Shown piece after piece: positions 26,146-34,672 of a DNA stretch of 64,000 nucleotides (its first letter is position 1; each line of letters starts with the position of its first letter). The stretch is from Blautia massiliensis (ex Durand et al. 2017). Lineage in GTDB: Bacteria > Bacillota > Clostridia > Lachnospirales > Lachnospiraceae. Location: NCBI RefSeq assembly GCF_001487165.1, contig NZ_LN913006.1:2270062-2334061 (forward strand). Reading direction: 5' to 3'. The position numbers and the translations under genes are program-made. The notes beneath the pieces are model-generated. The model was not told the DNA's origin, made no database searches, and worked only from the letters and a program-made list of their open reading frames with translations.

Positions 26146-26439
26146 TTATTCATCTTTTTCCAGCTGTTTGATCAGCTGGTTCACATATGTAGAAAGCCCC
26201 GCCACCAGGACTCCCTGTGTTGTGGATGTAAATACTGCCATTGCAATATCCTGTGCATTTTTACAGGAACAGGTAGCAAAAACATAAATTCCGCATATAA
26301 GGATTCCTGCACACCCCAATATCAGCGGAATATATTTGTCCTTCACAGCCTGAGCCTCCTTCAGTGCGATCCCCATAAAATACAAAGCGATCGCTGTGAT
26401 CAGCAATTCCGGTTTAATATAATCCACAAGCGCTTCCAT
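26146..26439 (-). CDS. Small phage-holin-like membrane protein (Hol44 / superfamily V type)
   Basis: This protein of about 97 residues has two to three hydrophobic segments (LLITAIALYFMGIALKEA, IPLILGCAGILICGIYVFA and a C-terminal amphipathic stretch QGVLVAGLSTYVNQLIKQL) and the motif VKDKYIPLILG seen in holin superfamily V members. Such proteins permeabilise the membrane for phage endolysins, but some bacterial copies have other roles. No endolysin or other phage gene is nearby, so it is an orphan or a prophage relic. The start is uncertain: a TTG at 26451 is too close to GGGGAG and the ATG at 26439 rather far from it. Confidence 0.65.
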   Translation of the reverse strand: MEALVDYIKPELLITAIALYFMGIALKEAQAVKDKYIPLILGCAGILICGIYVFATCSCKNAQDIAMAVFTSTTQGVLVAGLSTYVNQLIKQLEKDE

Positions 26440-26593
26440 AAATATTCTCAATATCTCCCCTGCCGCTTTGATTTATTTTATGAATTTCTCCAAAAAATAT
26501 TTCATAAATTCCCCAAAAATGTTAGCTACGTGTTCGCTATTGCTGTTTTTTCGCACTTTTTGAAAATATTTTGTTCTATTCCGATTCAAAAAG

Positions 26594-26627
26594 AAAAAGG
26601 CCATAAACCCTAAGGTTTACAGCCTTT
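26594..26627 (-). terminator. Terminator behind the GGGtGRT gene
   Basis: AAAAAGGC-TAAACC pairs with GGTTTA-GCCTTT; on the minus strand it ends in a T-run about 25 bases after the stop codon. Confidence 0.85.
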
Positions 26628-26651
26628 CCCACTATTTTTCGTTATCTGAAA

Positions 26652-27662
26652 TCAGAACTTGCCAGCGTCAGCAGCTTCCTGTACGGAAACAGCTACAGCA
26701 ACTGTCATACCAACCATCGGGTTGTTTCCAGCGCCGATAAGACCCATCATCTCTACGTGAGCCGGTACGGAAGAAGATCCTGCGAACTGAGCGTCAGAAT
26801 GCATACGTCCAAGTGTATCAGTCATACCGTAGGAAGCAGGACCTGCTGCCATGTTGTCCGGATGAAGTGTACGTCCTGTACCACCGCCGGAAGCAACGGA
26901 GAAGTATTTTTTGCCTTTCTCGTTGCACTCTTTTTTGTATGTTCCTGCTACCGGATGCTGGAAACGAGTCGGGTTTGTGGAGTTTCCTGTGATGGAAACG
27001 TCAACGCCCTCTTTCCACATGATCGCAACACCTTCCGGAACGCTGTTAGCGCCGTAGCAGTTAACCTTTGCACGAAGTCCCTCAGAATAGGATTTACGGA
27101 ATACTTCCTTAACCTCGTTCTTATATGGATCATACTCTGTCTCTACATATGTAAAGCCGTTGATACGGGAGATGATCTGAGCAGCATCTTTTCCAAGACC
27201 GTTCAGGATAACACGAAGAGGTTTTTTACGAACCTTGTTTGCTTTCTCTGCGATACCGATCGCACCCTCAGCTGCTGCGAAAGACTCATGTCCTGCAAGG
27301 AAGCAGAAGCAGTCTGTCTCTTCCTCAAGAAGCATCTTTCCAAGGTTTCCATGTCCAAGACCTACTTTACGTGTGTCTGCAACGGATCCCGGGATACAGA
27401 AAGCCTGAAGGCCTTCTCCGATAGCTGCTGCTGCGTCAGCGGCTCTTCTGCAGCCTTTTTTGATCGCGATAGCTGCACCTACTGTGTAAGCCCAACAAGC
27501 GTTCTCGAAGCAGATCGGCTGAATGCCTTTGATCTGATCGTAAACGTTCAGTCCTGCGTCTTTAGTGATTTTCTCAGCTTCTTCGATAGAAGCGATTCCA
27601 TAGCTGTTTAAAACAGAATTGATCTTGTCAATTCGTCTCTCATATGATTCAAATAAAGCCAT
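26652..27662 (-). CDS. GGGtGRT family protein, function unknown
   Basis: This 336-residue protein carries the name-giving motif SGGGTGRT at residues 258-265 and further glycine-rich, cofactor-like loops: PGSVADTRKVGLGHGNLGKML (residues about 91-112), ITGNSTNPTRF and GLIGAGNNPMVG. Cysteines at 51, 56, 71, 89, 118 and 120 could bind metal. The family is found in anaerobic bacteria and has no assigned reaction that I know of. AGGAGG 9 bases upstream fixes the start. It follows the NifU-like gene by 40 bases on the same strand, and this pairing suggests that the two act together, perhaps with an Fe-S cluster passed between them. Confidence 0.85.
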   Translation of the reverse strand: MALFESYERRIDKINSVLNSYGIASIEEAEKITKDAGLNVYDQIKGIQPICFENACWAYTVGAAIAIKKGCRRAADAAAAIGEGLQAFCIPGSVADTRKVGLGHGNLGKMLLEEETDCFCFLAGHESFAAAEGAIGIAEKANKVRKKPLRVILNGLGKDAAQIISRINGFTYVETEYDPYKNEVKEVFRKSYSEGLRAKVNCYGANSVPEGVAIMWKEGVDVSITGNSTNPTRFQHPVAGTYKKECNEKGKKYFSVASGGGTGRTLHPDNMAAGPASYGMTDTLGRMHSDAQFAGSSSVPAHVEMMGLIGAGNNPMVGMTVAVAVSVQEAADAGKF

Positions 27663-27702
27663 TTCCTGTAACCTCCTGATATTTTTACCTTACGAAGTGT
27701 AA

Positions 27703-28395
27703 TTACTCTTTTCTTGGGTCGATGATCTTAACAGCATCTGCAACACGGCCGTACTGACCTTTTGCTTTCTCCCATGCTGTGTTCGGGTCATCACCTTTCT
27801 TAATGAAGTCAGTCATTTTTCCAAGGCTTACGAACTGATATCCGATGATCTCATCGTTCTCATCAAGAGCGATACCTGTAACATAACCCTCAGCCATCTC
27901 AAGGTAACGAGGTCCTTTTTTCAGAGTTCCATACATTGTACCAACCTGAGAACGAAGTCCTTTTCCAAGGTCCTCAAGACCAGCGCCTACTGCAAGTCCG
28001 TCCTCGGAGAATGCAGACTGGGAACGTCCGTAAACGATCTGAAGGAAAAGCTCTCTCATAGCTGTATTGATTGCATCACATACAAGGTCTGTGTTCAGTG
28101 CCTCCATAACGGTAAGTCCTGGAAGGATCTCAGAAGCCATAGCTGCAGAATGAGTCATTCCTGAACATCCGATTGTCTCAACAAGTGCCTCCTGGATGAT
28201 TCCCTCTTTAACGTTAAGGGACAGCTTACATGCACCCTGCTGCGGAGCACACCAGCCAACACCGTGTGTAAATCCGGAGATATCCTTTACTTCTTTTGCC
28301 TGAACCCATTTTGCTTCTTCCGGGATCGGAGCGGCACCATGATGTACGCCCTGTGCCACTGGACACATTTCTTCTACTTCGCGTGAATAAATCAT
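27703..28395 (-). CDS. NifU-like iron-sulfur scaffold family protein
   Basis: The protein (230 residues) resembles the NifU/IscU scaffold fold in its middle part: GWCAPQQGACKLSLNV followed by VETIGCSGMTHSAAMASEIL and a later Cys106 (LVCDAIN). These cysteines (49, 56, 77, 106) are in places suited to binding an Fe-S cluster, although the spacing differs from classical IscU. The C-terminal 90 residues are specific to this family. GAAAGGAG stands before the ATG. No cysteine desulfurase is nearby. The partner is the GGGtGRT gene directly downstream, so a dedicated rather than general cluster-assembly role is likely. Confidence 0.75.
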   Translation of the reverse strand: MIYSREVEEMCPVAQGVHHGAAPIPEEAKWVQAKEVKDISGFTHGVGWCAPQQGACKLSLNVKEGIIQEALVETIGCSGMTHSAAMASEILPGLTVMEALNTDLVCDAINTAMRELFLQIVYGRSQSAFSEDGLAVGAGLEDLGKGLRSQVGTMYGTLKKGPRYLEMAEGYVTGIALDENDEIIGYQFVSLGKMTDFIKKGDDPNTAWEKAKGQYGRVADAVKIIDPRKE

Positions 28396-28641
28396 TTTAA
28401 AACTCCTTTCAAGTATAGATTGACCGATGTTATTGAGAAAAAAAGTTCGATAACACCCTATCGCTATTTTCTCACAAAACCTTTGTTTCGTCCAGTCATA
28501 TTTGATAAAATTTTGCCATAAAACGCATAATATTGGTGGTTATTCCGGCAGTATTGCATGCCTAACTGTCAAATATTTCTGGCAACTACTGTATGTATGT
28601 GATAATATATTAGCAAGTTTAACCTTGGAGGTATATTTTTC

Positions 28642-29379
28642 ATGAATGCATCTGTGGATTCTGTTTTTCCAGAAAAATACCGCATTCTCAGCGGAAGCGC
28701 TCTGAAGATGATCGCGGTCATCACCATGCTGATCGATCATATCGGAGCTGTGCTACTCAGTATGTATCAGCCCGCACAGAAAATCCTGTTTACACTTTTC
28801 GGCAGAGAATATACTGTATATCTTATTTTCCGCGATATCGGAAGAGCTGCTTTTCCCATCTTCTGTTTTCTCCTGCTGGAAGGCTTCCGGCATACACGGA
28901 GCAGGTTCCTCTATGGAAGAAATCTCCTTCTTTTTGCGCTGCTCTCAGAAATTCCGTGGAATCTGATGTTTACAAATACGCTGCGTTACGAAAGACAAAA
29001 TGTGTTTTTTACGCTTTTCCTCGGATATCTGGCCTTTTGTGCCATCGAATATTTCCAGACCAGACCTTCGATGCAGCTTCTCTGCATCCTGGGACTGCTT
29101 GTTGTTTCCATTTTTCTGAAAGCAGACTATGGATGGCGGGGGTATATCTTCCTGCTGATCATATACTATATGCGAAACGATAAACCAGGCCAGGCAATCC
29201 TCGGAAGCTGCTGGCTTTACTATGAATGGAGAGCCTCCTTTGCCTTTCTGTCCATTAACCTGTACAATGGAAAAAGAGGCTTCATCCGCGGAAAATCAGC
29301 AAAATATTTCTTTTACTGGTTTTACCCAGTCCATATTATAGGACTGGTCATACTTCGACAGCTTTTGTTTTTATCTTAA
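28642..29379 (+). CDS. TraX family membrane protein (acyltransferase-like)
   Basis: This 245-residue protein has about seven membrane helices and begins with the typical segment LSGSALKMIAVITMLIDHIG. The later segments FPIFCFLLLEGF, RNLLLFALLSEIPWNLM and FYWFYPVHIIGL complete the TraX pattern, a family named after the F-plasmid pilin acetylase. In Firmicutes these genes lie on the chromosome and probably modify cell-surface molecules. GGAGG 9 bases upstream supports the start. It stands alone. Confidence 0.88.
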   Translation: MNASVDSVFPEKYRILSGSALKMIAVITMLIDHIGAVLLSMYQPAQKILFTLFGREYTVYLIFRDIGRAAFPIFCFLLLEGFRHTRSRFLYGRNLLLFALLSEIPWNLMFTNTLRYERQNVFFTLFLGYLAFCAIEYFQTRPSMQLLCILGLLVVSIFLKADYGWRGYIFLLIIYYMRNDKPGQAILGSCWLYYEWRASFAFLSINLYNGKRGFIRGKSAKYFFYWFYPVHIIGLVILRQLLFLS

Positions 29380-29442
29380 TCCCGCCCGCTCCCGGTCGGT
29401 TCATCCTTCCACGACCAATACTGTTGCATCCATCACCCCATC

Positions 29443-29473
29443 AAAAAAAGCTGCACTCTCTCAAAAGTGCAGC
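29443..29473 (-). terminator. Terminator of the FNT-topB-hexapeptide operon
   Basis: GCTGCACT (29450-29457) and AGTGCAGC (29466-29473) form a stem; on the minus strand it is followed by seven T residues. Confidence 0.88.
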
Positions 29474-29502
29474 CTAAATGCGTGTCCAGAAGAATCTGTT
29501 TC

Positions 29503-30171
29503 TTATTTTTTCTTTACGATCTCTTTTGCATTTTTATAAATGGAATCTGCAGGAACACATCCACGTACCGGTGACAGCGGGTAGATATTAGAATTCCGTC
29601 CGATCACAGTACCGGGATTCAGCACAGAACCGCATCCGACTTCAACATGATCTCCGAGCATCGCTCCGAATTTCTTAAGACCGGTTTCGATCTCTTCATC
29701 CCCGTCTTTTACGACAACCAGCTTCTTGTCTGATTTTACGTTGGAACAGATCGATCCGGCACCCATGTGGGACTTATATCCCAGCACAGCATCTCCAACA
29801 TAATTATAATGAGGAACCTGAACCTTGTTAAACAGCACTGCATTCTTAAGCTCTGTGGAATTTCCCACAACTGCGCCCTCACCAACGATAGCCTTGCCGC
29901 GGATAAATGCACAGTGGCGCACCTCGGCGTCTCTGCCAATGATAGCCGGTCCGGTGATACTTGCAGTCGGCGCAACTGTAGCGGATCTTGCGATCCATAC
30001 ATTTTCGCCCTTCTCCTCATATTCAGAAGGATCCAGTGTTTTTCCAAGCTTAATAATGAAATCTCCGATTTCAGGAAGAACCTCCCACGGATAGGTTTTT
30101 CCCTCAAAAAGCTCTGCTGCAATGGTCTCATTCAGATCCAGCATATTGCTGATAGTAAAATCTTTCATCAT
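29503..30171 (-). CDS. Left-handed beta-helix (hexapeptide repeat) protein, nucleotide-sugar pyrophosphorylase-like
   Basis: The protein (222 residues) is built of hexapeptide repeats (for example VWIARSATVAPTASITGPAI and later HVEVGCGSVLNPGTVIG), giving a left-handed beta-helix that acts as an acyltransferase or oligomerisation domain. It resembles the C-terminal half of GlmU-like proteins but has no nucleotidyltransferase domain. The substrate is unknown. Its ATG overlaps the topB stop as ATGA, so translation is coupled. GGAGG lies 12 bases upstream; an ATG immediately after the first is equally possible. Confidence 0.75.
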   Translation of the reverse strand: MMKDFTISNMLDLNETIAAELFEGKTYPWEVLPEIGDFIIKLGKTLDPSEYEEKGENVWIARSATVAPTASITGPAIIGRDAEVRHCAFIRGKAIVGEGAVVGNSTELKNAVLFNKVQVPHYNYVGDAVLGYKSHMGAGSICSNVKSDKKLVVVKDGDEEIETGLKKFGAMLGDHVEVGCGSVLNPGTVIGRNSNIYPLSPVRGCVPADSIYKNAKEIVKKK

Positions 30172-32219
30172 GATGATCTCTTTCCTCCCTGTCCGGAAGC
30201 TCGCTCCGGCTTCCTGTAGTTTACAGCGGCCGCATCAAAAAACTGCCGCAGGTTATACTGATAATTGCTTGCCTCCACCTGCCGGGTACGTACCCGCACA
30301 AAATGCTCCAGCTTGTCCATATATTCCTGTTCCGTGATGCTGCCCTCTGCCACATAGGTGAGCCCCTTTTCCCAGCTTGCCGTAAGCTCCGGGTTCAGAA
30401 GCTGCCGGATAGAACAATTTACCACATCAAAGATCATTTCCCCAAGAAGCGTTGGAGTGATCACCTGAGTCTTTTTGTTCAGTGCCAGATATTTGATGTT
30501 AAAAAGCTTCTTCAGGATCTCGGCACGGGTAGCACTGGTGCCGATCCCGCTTCCCTTGATCTGGGCTCGAAGCTCCTCATCCTCGATCAGCTGTCCTGCA
30601 TTTTCCATGGCAAGGATCATGGAACCGGAATTGTATCGTTTGGGCGGTGAAGTCTCACCCTCCTTGATACTCAAACCGTTCACAGGAAGTATATCACCCT
30701 TTTTCAGCTTCTGCAACGCCTCCAGGAGCACAGTATCACAGGAAACCTCGTCTTCCTCTCCATTTCTATTTTTCTCACTGTCTGAAGCCCTTTTCTGCGA
30801 AAAAGAATTCGTGGCGATCTTCAGATAGCCTTCTTCTTTGAGAACCTTAAAGGATGAAAAGAATGCCTCGCCGTCCAGTTTCGTCACAAGACTCACCTTC
30901 TGATAAACGGCCGGCGGATAAAAAATACACAAAAATCTCCGTACAATAGTCTCGTACACACGCTGCGCAGTAAGAGACACGCTTCCCAGTGCATTCAATC
31001 CCTGACCGGTAGGAATGATCGCATAATGGTCTGTGATCTGCTTGTCATTCACATATCTGGTCTTTGCAATGCTTTTCCAGGATTCCATCCCCAAAACCTC
31101 TGCCGCCGCAGCACCGGCCTGCTGATAATTTCGAAGACCGGATATATTCTTGTATATCTCCTTGGCCACTGCCGTGGAAAGAACTCTGGCATCCGTTCTC
31201 GGATAAGTCACCAGCTTCTTCTCATAAAGCTCCTGTACGATCCGGAGTGTCTCGTCCGGACTGATCTTAAACAGCTTTGAGCACACATTCTGAAGCTCCG
31301 CCAGGTTAAAAAGAAGCGGCGGATTTTTGTTTTCTTTTTTTCGTTCCACCTTTTCCACAATACAGGAAAGGGGCTGGTTCACCATCAGCTGATCGATCAG
31401 CATCTGTGCATGCTCTTTTTTCCTGAAGCCGTTTTCTTTATAAAGATACGGGGACTGGAAATACCTGCTGCCTTCCACAGCTCTCCATTCACCGTCAAAA
31501 TTTTCGCCTGCAAGTCCAATACTGCCAAGGACACGATAGAAGGGTGTCTTCACAAAGACACGGATCTCCCGTTCTCTCCGCACCACCATGCCAAGAACAC
31601 AGGTCATCACACGCCCAACTGCAATAGCCTGATATTTGGAATGGAGATAATTGGTGACACTGCTTCCGTAGCGCAGGGTCAGAACTCTGGAAAAATTGAT
31701 TCCCATAAGATAATCTTCCTTTGCGCGGAGATACGCAGACGCTGCCAGATTATCATACTCCGAGATGTCCTTCGCTTCACGGATCCCTCTTAAGATCTCT
31801 TCCTCTGTCTGGGAATCGATCCACACACGTTTCTGGACTTTTCCCTTTACTCCTGCCATCTGGGCTACCAGACGGTAGATATATTCACCCTCACGTCCGG
31901 AGTCGGTACACACATAAATGGTATCCACATCCGGCCGGTTCAGCAGTCCTTTTACGATCTCGAACTGCTTTTTGACCCCGGGGATCACTTCATATTTGAA
32001 TTCGCGCGGCAAAAAAGGCAGGGTATCAAAACTCCACCTTTTAAACTTGATATCATATTTTTCGGGATAGCTCATGGTAACCAGATGTCCTACACACCAG
32101 GTTACCACAGAATCATCAGATTCCAGATATCCGTCTTTTCTCTGACCGTTGATCTTCAAAGCCTTCGCAAATTCCTGTGCCACGCTGGGCTTCTCCGCTA
32201 TGTATAAAGCCTTTGCCAT
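30168..32219 (-). CDS. topB: DNA topoisomerase III (type IA)
   Basis: The enzyme (683 residues) starts MAKALYIAEKPSVAQEFAKAL, the Toprim segment of type IA topoisomerases. The active-site tyrosine is in VTYPRTDARVLS. The second acidic Toprim motif is visible as CTDSGREGEYIYRL, and ATRAEILKKL follows later. It lacks C-terminal zinc fingers. It starts one base after the stop codon of the formate/nitrite transporter gene, without a strong ribosome-binding site of its own, so coupling is likely. Such TopB proteins in Firmicutes can be chromosomal or belong to integrative elements; no conjugation genes are present here. Confidence 0.94.
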   Translation of the reverse strand: MAKALYIAEKPSVAQEFAKALKINGQRKDGYLESDDSVVTWCVGHLVTMSYPEKYDIKFKRWSFDTLPFLPREFKYEVIPGVKKQFEIVKGLLNRPDVDTIYVCTDSGREGEYIYRLVAQMAGVKGKVQKRVWIDSQTEEEILRGIREAKDISEYDNLAASAYLRAKEDYLMGINFSRVLTLRYGSSVTNYLHSKYQAIAVGRVMTCVLGMVVRREREIRVFVKTPFYRVLGSIGLAGENFDGEWRAVEGSRYFQSPYLYKENGFRKKEHAQMLIDQLMVNQPLSCIVEKVERKKENKNPPLLFNLAELQNVCSKLFKISPDETLRIVQELYEKKLVTYPRTDARVLSTAVAKEIYKNISGLRNYQQAGAAAAEVLGMESWKSIAKTRYVNDKQITDHYAIIPTGQGLNALGSVSLTAQRVYETIVRRFLCIFYPPAVYQKVSLVTKLDGEAFFSSFKVLKEEGYLKIATNSFSQKRASDSEKNRNGEEDEVSCDTVLLEALQKLKKGDILPVNGLSIKEGETSPPKRYNSGSMILAMENAGQLIEDEELRAQIKGSGIGTSATRAEILKKLFNIKYLALNKKTQVITPTLLGEMIFDVVNCSIRQLLNPELTASWEKGLTYVAEGSITEQEYMDKLEHFVRVRTRQVEASNYQYNLRQFFDAAAVNYRKPERASGQGGKRSS

Positions 32220-32220
32220 A

Positions 32221-32976
32221 CTATTTATCTGCACTCATCTTTCTAAGCGGCCATGCCAGAAGCACAGCTCCGCCAACTATATTTCCCAGTGTTACGATCA
32301 CCATGCTTTTAAGCATAGCGCCGACAGACAATCCTGGCACCATACAGAATGCAACTGTAAAAATACCCATATTTGCAATACAATGCTCAAATCCGCTGAC
32401 AACGAAACCTGAAATACAGATCACGATCATCAGGAACTTGCCTGACTCACTCTTCAGCTTAATGCCGCAGAGAACAGCAAGACAGACGAAGAAATTACAA
32501 AGTACCGCACGGAAAAACATCTGTCCTGCCGGAATACTCAGTTTTCCGTTTATAAATCCGGCAAAATAATCTGCTGTACCGGACGCTCCTGCACCTGCAA
32601 AGATCAGCGCCAGGATCAGGCATCCCACAAAATTGCCGATGTAACTGATTCCCCAGACCTTGCCTACGTCTTTCCATGATACGCTCTTGTCATACGCACC
32701 AAAAGCCATTACCAGATTGTTACCGGTAAACAGCTCTCCTCCTACCATTACGATCAGCAAGACCGCAATGGAGAACACGATGGCTCCAAGGAATTTCCCC
32801 CATTCCGGGAAAGTTTTGGAAAATACATTTCCAACAACGTTACTGTAGATCATCGCCACATCAATAAAAAATCCGGCCATGATCGCCCGCATAAAGTATT
32901 TTCCGAAATTGCTGTTCAGTAAGTTTATCTTACCCTTCGCAGCGGTTGACAGTTTCTCTACATCCTCCCTGTTCAT
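32221..32976 (-). CDS. Formate/nitrite transporter family protein
   Basis: This 251-residue channel has six membrane helices and the FNT signatures AIMAGFFIDVAMIYSN near the N-terminus, GGELFTGNNLVMAFG, and GFEHCIANM. It forms pentamers that move formate, nitrite or similar small anions; formate is the likely substrate in a fermenting anaerobe. Start 32976 is preceded by GGAGGTG at 8 bases; the frame extends to 32991 without a better start. The leader holds a long nested hairpin. It is followed directly by topB. Confidence 0.88.
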   Translation of the reverse strand: MNREDVEKLSTAAKGKINLLNSNFGKYFMRAIMAGFFIDVAMIYSNVVGNVFSKTFPEWGKFLGAIVFSIAVLLIVMVGGELFTGNNLVMAFGAYDKSVSWKDVGKVWGISYIGNFVGCLILALIFAGAGASGTADYFAGFINGKLSIPAGQMFFRAVLCNFFVCLAVLCGIKLKSESGKFLMIVICISGFVVSGFEHCIANMGIFTVAFCMVPGLSVGAMLKSMVIVTLGNIVGGAVLLAWPLRKMSADK

Positions 32977-33002
32977 AAATAGCACCTCCACATATTTTTA
33001 GC

Positions 33003-33048
33003 AAGCGTGGCACTTTGTTACTGCTTCTTTGTTCACAGTAACACGCTT
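33003..33048 (-). promoter_or_regulatory. Nested hairpin in the formate/nitrite transporter leader
   Basis: AAGCGTG (33003-33009) pairs with CACGCTT (33042-33048) and GTTACTG (33017-33023) with CAGTAAC (33036-33042), leaving one asymmetric bulge. It has no T-run and ends about 27 bases before the start codon, so it may affect translation or mRNA stability. Confidence 0.55.
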
Positions 33049-33068
33049 TCCGGAAATCTGCTTGTTAT

Positions 33069-33097
33069 ATTGTAACACTTTACCAATTATTCCACAA
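33069..33097 (-). promoter_or_regulatory. Promoter of the formate/nitrite transporter operon
   Basis: TTGTGG (33092-33097, minus strand) and TACAAT (33069-33074) are 17 bases apart. The -10 box lies in the inverted repeat GTTA-TA-TTGTAAC. Confidence 0.65.
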
Positions 33098-33157
33098 TAA
33101 AAATGCGAAAATTTTCAAAAATTTCCGCTTTGTTACATACAACAAACAATATCCGCT

Positions 33158-33394
33158 TTATACCAGAACACGGTAGATGCCATCCCAGGCCAGTTCCTTT
33201 TTTTTCAGGAAATCTTCTGTTTCCTCCTCTGATTGCTCCACGCATTTCCAGGCCAGTCCGCACTGGGCACTGATCTCTGAAGGGATCGGGATCAGTCTTC
33301 CCTGAAATTCAGATTCCCTGGCCGTTTTTTCCATTTTCATGGCAGCCGTGGTTGTGGAAAATGTCACAACTGTAGTAATTACTTTTCTGCGCAT
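33158..33394 (-). CDS. DUF3343 family small protein
   Basis: This protein of 78 residues matches the DUF3343 pattern: a first strand followed by FSTTTAAMKMEK, then GRLIPIPSEISAQCGLAWKC and a C-terminal amphipathic helix with GIYRVLV. The family has been proposed to carry sulfur or selenium on its conserved cysteine (in AQCGLAW), but this is not proven. The ATG at 33394 has AAAGGAG only 2 bases upstream; a GTG at 33433 is the alternative start. It lies between asd and the formate/nitrite transporter on the same strand. Confidence 0.75.
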   Translation of the reverse strand: MRRKVITTVVTFSTTTAAMKMEKTARESEFQGRLIPIPSEISAQCGLAWKCVEQSEEETEDFLKKKELAWDGIYRVLV

Positions 33395-33493
33395 ATCTCC
33401 TTTGTTCCTTCCACATACACAAAAACAGGACACCGGAAAAACCGATATCCCGTTTCTGATGATTTTCTTTATTTCCTGTAAAGGATCCAGTTC

Positions 33494-34579
33494 TTATTTA
33501 GCCTGGATATATCCTTTCGCTTTCAGAGTTTCTGCACAGAGAACTGCTCCGCCTGCGGCACCTCTTACTGTGTTATGGGAAAGTCCGATGAACTTGTAAT
33601 CATAAACAGTATCCTCACGAAGACGTCCTACAGATACTCCCATTCCATTCTCATAGTTTACATCCATCTGTACCTGCGGACGGTTGTCCTCCTCAAGATA
33701 CTGGATGAACTGCTTCGGAGCGCTTGGAAGCTCAAGCTCCTGCGGAAGTCCCTTAAACTCAACCAGCTTCTGGATCAGCTGCTCTTTGGTAGGTTTCTTG
33801 CGGAATTTAACGAATACAGCTGCTGTATGTCCGTTGAGGACCGGAACACGTACACACTGGCATGTGATGACAGGTGTGGTAGCCGGAACGATCACGCCGT
33901 CCTCGATCTTGCCCCAGAGTCTTAATGGCTCCTTCTCACTCTTCTCTTCCTCACCACCGATGTACGGAATGATGTTGTGCTCCATCTCCGGCCAGTCCTT
34001 GAAGGTTTTTCCTGCTCCGGAAATAGCCTGGTATGTAGTGGCAACTACTTCATACGGCTCGAACTCTTTCCATGCGGTAAGTACCGGAGCGTAGCTCTGG
34101 ATAGAGCAGTTCGGTTTAACAGCTACAAAGCCGCGTTTTGTTCCGAGACGTTTCTTCTGGAATTCGATAACCTCGAAGTGCTCCGGATTGATTTCCGGAA
34201 CTACCATCGGAACGTCCGGTGTCCAGCGGTGTGCGCTGTTGTTGGACACAACCGGTGTCTCTGTCTTTGCATATTCTTCCTCGATCGCCTTGATCTCATC
34301 CTTAGTCATATCAACTGCGGAAAATACAAAGTCAACAGTAGCTGCAACCTTCTCAACCTCGTGGATATCCATAACAACCAGCTTCTTTACTGCCTCCGGC
34401 ATCGGAGTATCCATTTTCCATCTGCCGCCTACAGCCTCCTCGTAGGTCTTGCCTGCGCTTCTCGGGCTTGCCGCTACAGTAACCACCTCAAACCACGGGT
34501 GATTCTCCAGAAGAGAAATGAATCTCTGACCAACCATTCCAGTTGCACCTAAAATACCGACTTTAAGCTTTTCACTCAT
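33494..34579 (-). CDS. asd: Aspartate-semialdehyde dehydrogenase
   Basis: The enzyme (361 residues) reduces aspartyl phosphate to aspartate semialdehyde for lysine, threonine and methionine synthesis. It has the NADP motif GILGATGMVGQRF and the catalytic cysteine in VAVKPNCSIQSYAP. The sequence is of the archaeal/fungal-like subgroup (VVSNNSAHRW, QCVRVPVLNGHTAAV) rather than the E. coli type. Start 34579 has GGAGAG 9 bases upstream; the open frame to 34618 is not used. It has its own promoter and is followed by the DUF3343 gene. Confidence 0.95.
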   Translation of the reverse strand: MSEKLKVGILGATGMVGQRFISLLENHPWFEVVTVAASPRSAGKTYEEAVGGRWKMDTPMPEAVKKLVVMDIHEVEKVAATVDFVFSAVDMTKDEIKAIEEEYAKTETPVVSNNSAHRWTPDVPMVVPEINPEHFEVIEFQKKRLGTKRGFVAVKPNCSIQSYAPVLTAWKEFEPYEVVATTYQAISGAGKTFKDWPEMEHNIIPYIGGEEEKSEKEPLRLWGKIEDGVIVPATTPVITCQCVRVPVLNGHTAAVFVKFRKKPTKEQLIQKLVEFKGLPQELELPSAPKQFIQYLEEDNRPQVQMDVNYENGMGVSVGRLREDTVYDYKFIGLSHNTVRGAAGGAVLCAETLKAKGYIQAK

Positions 34580-34637
34580 AATAAAACTCTCCTCATCTTG
34601 TGTCCCTCCATGGCACACATTTGTCTTTTCTGTAAAT

Positions 34638-34664
34638 ACTATACCAATTTTTCCTAAAATGCAA
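34638..34664 (-). promoter_or_regulatory. Promoter of asd
   Basis: TATAGT (34638-34643, minus strand) is preceded by TGG, an extended -10. TTGCAT (34659-34664) is at a short 15-base spacing. Confidence 0.6.
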
Positions 34665-34672
34665 GCATTATC

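Noticed and set aside
28412..28417. TATACT as the promoter -10 box of the NifU-like gene
   Set aside because: It would place the transcription start inside the ribosome-binding site, and the -35 match is poor.
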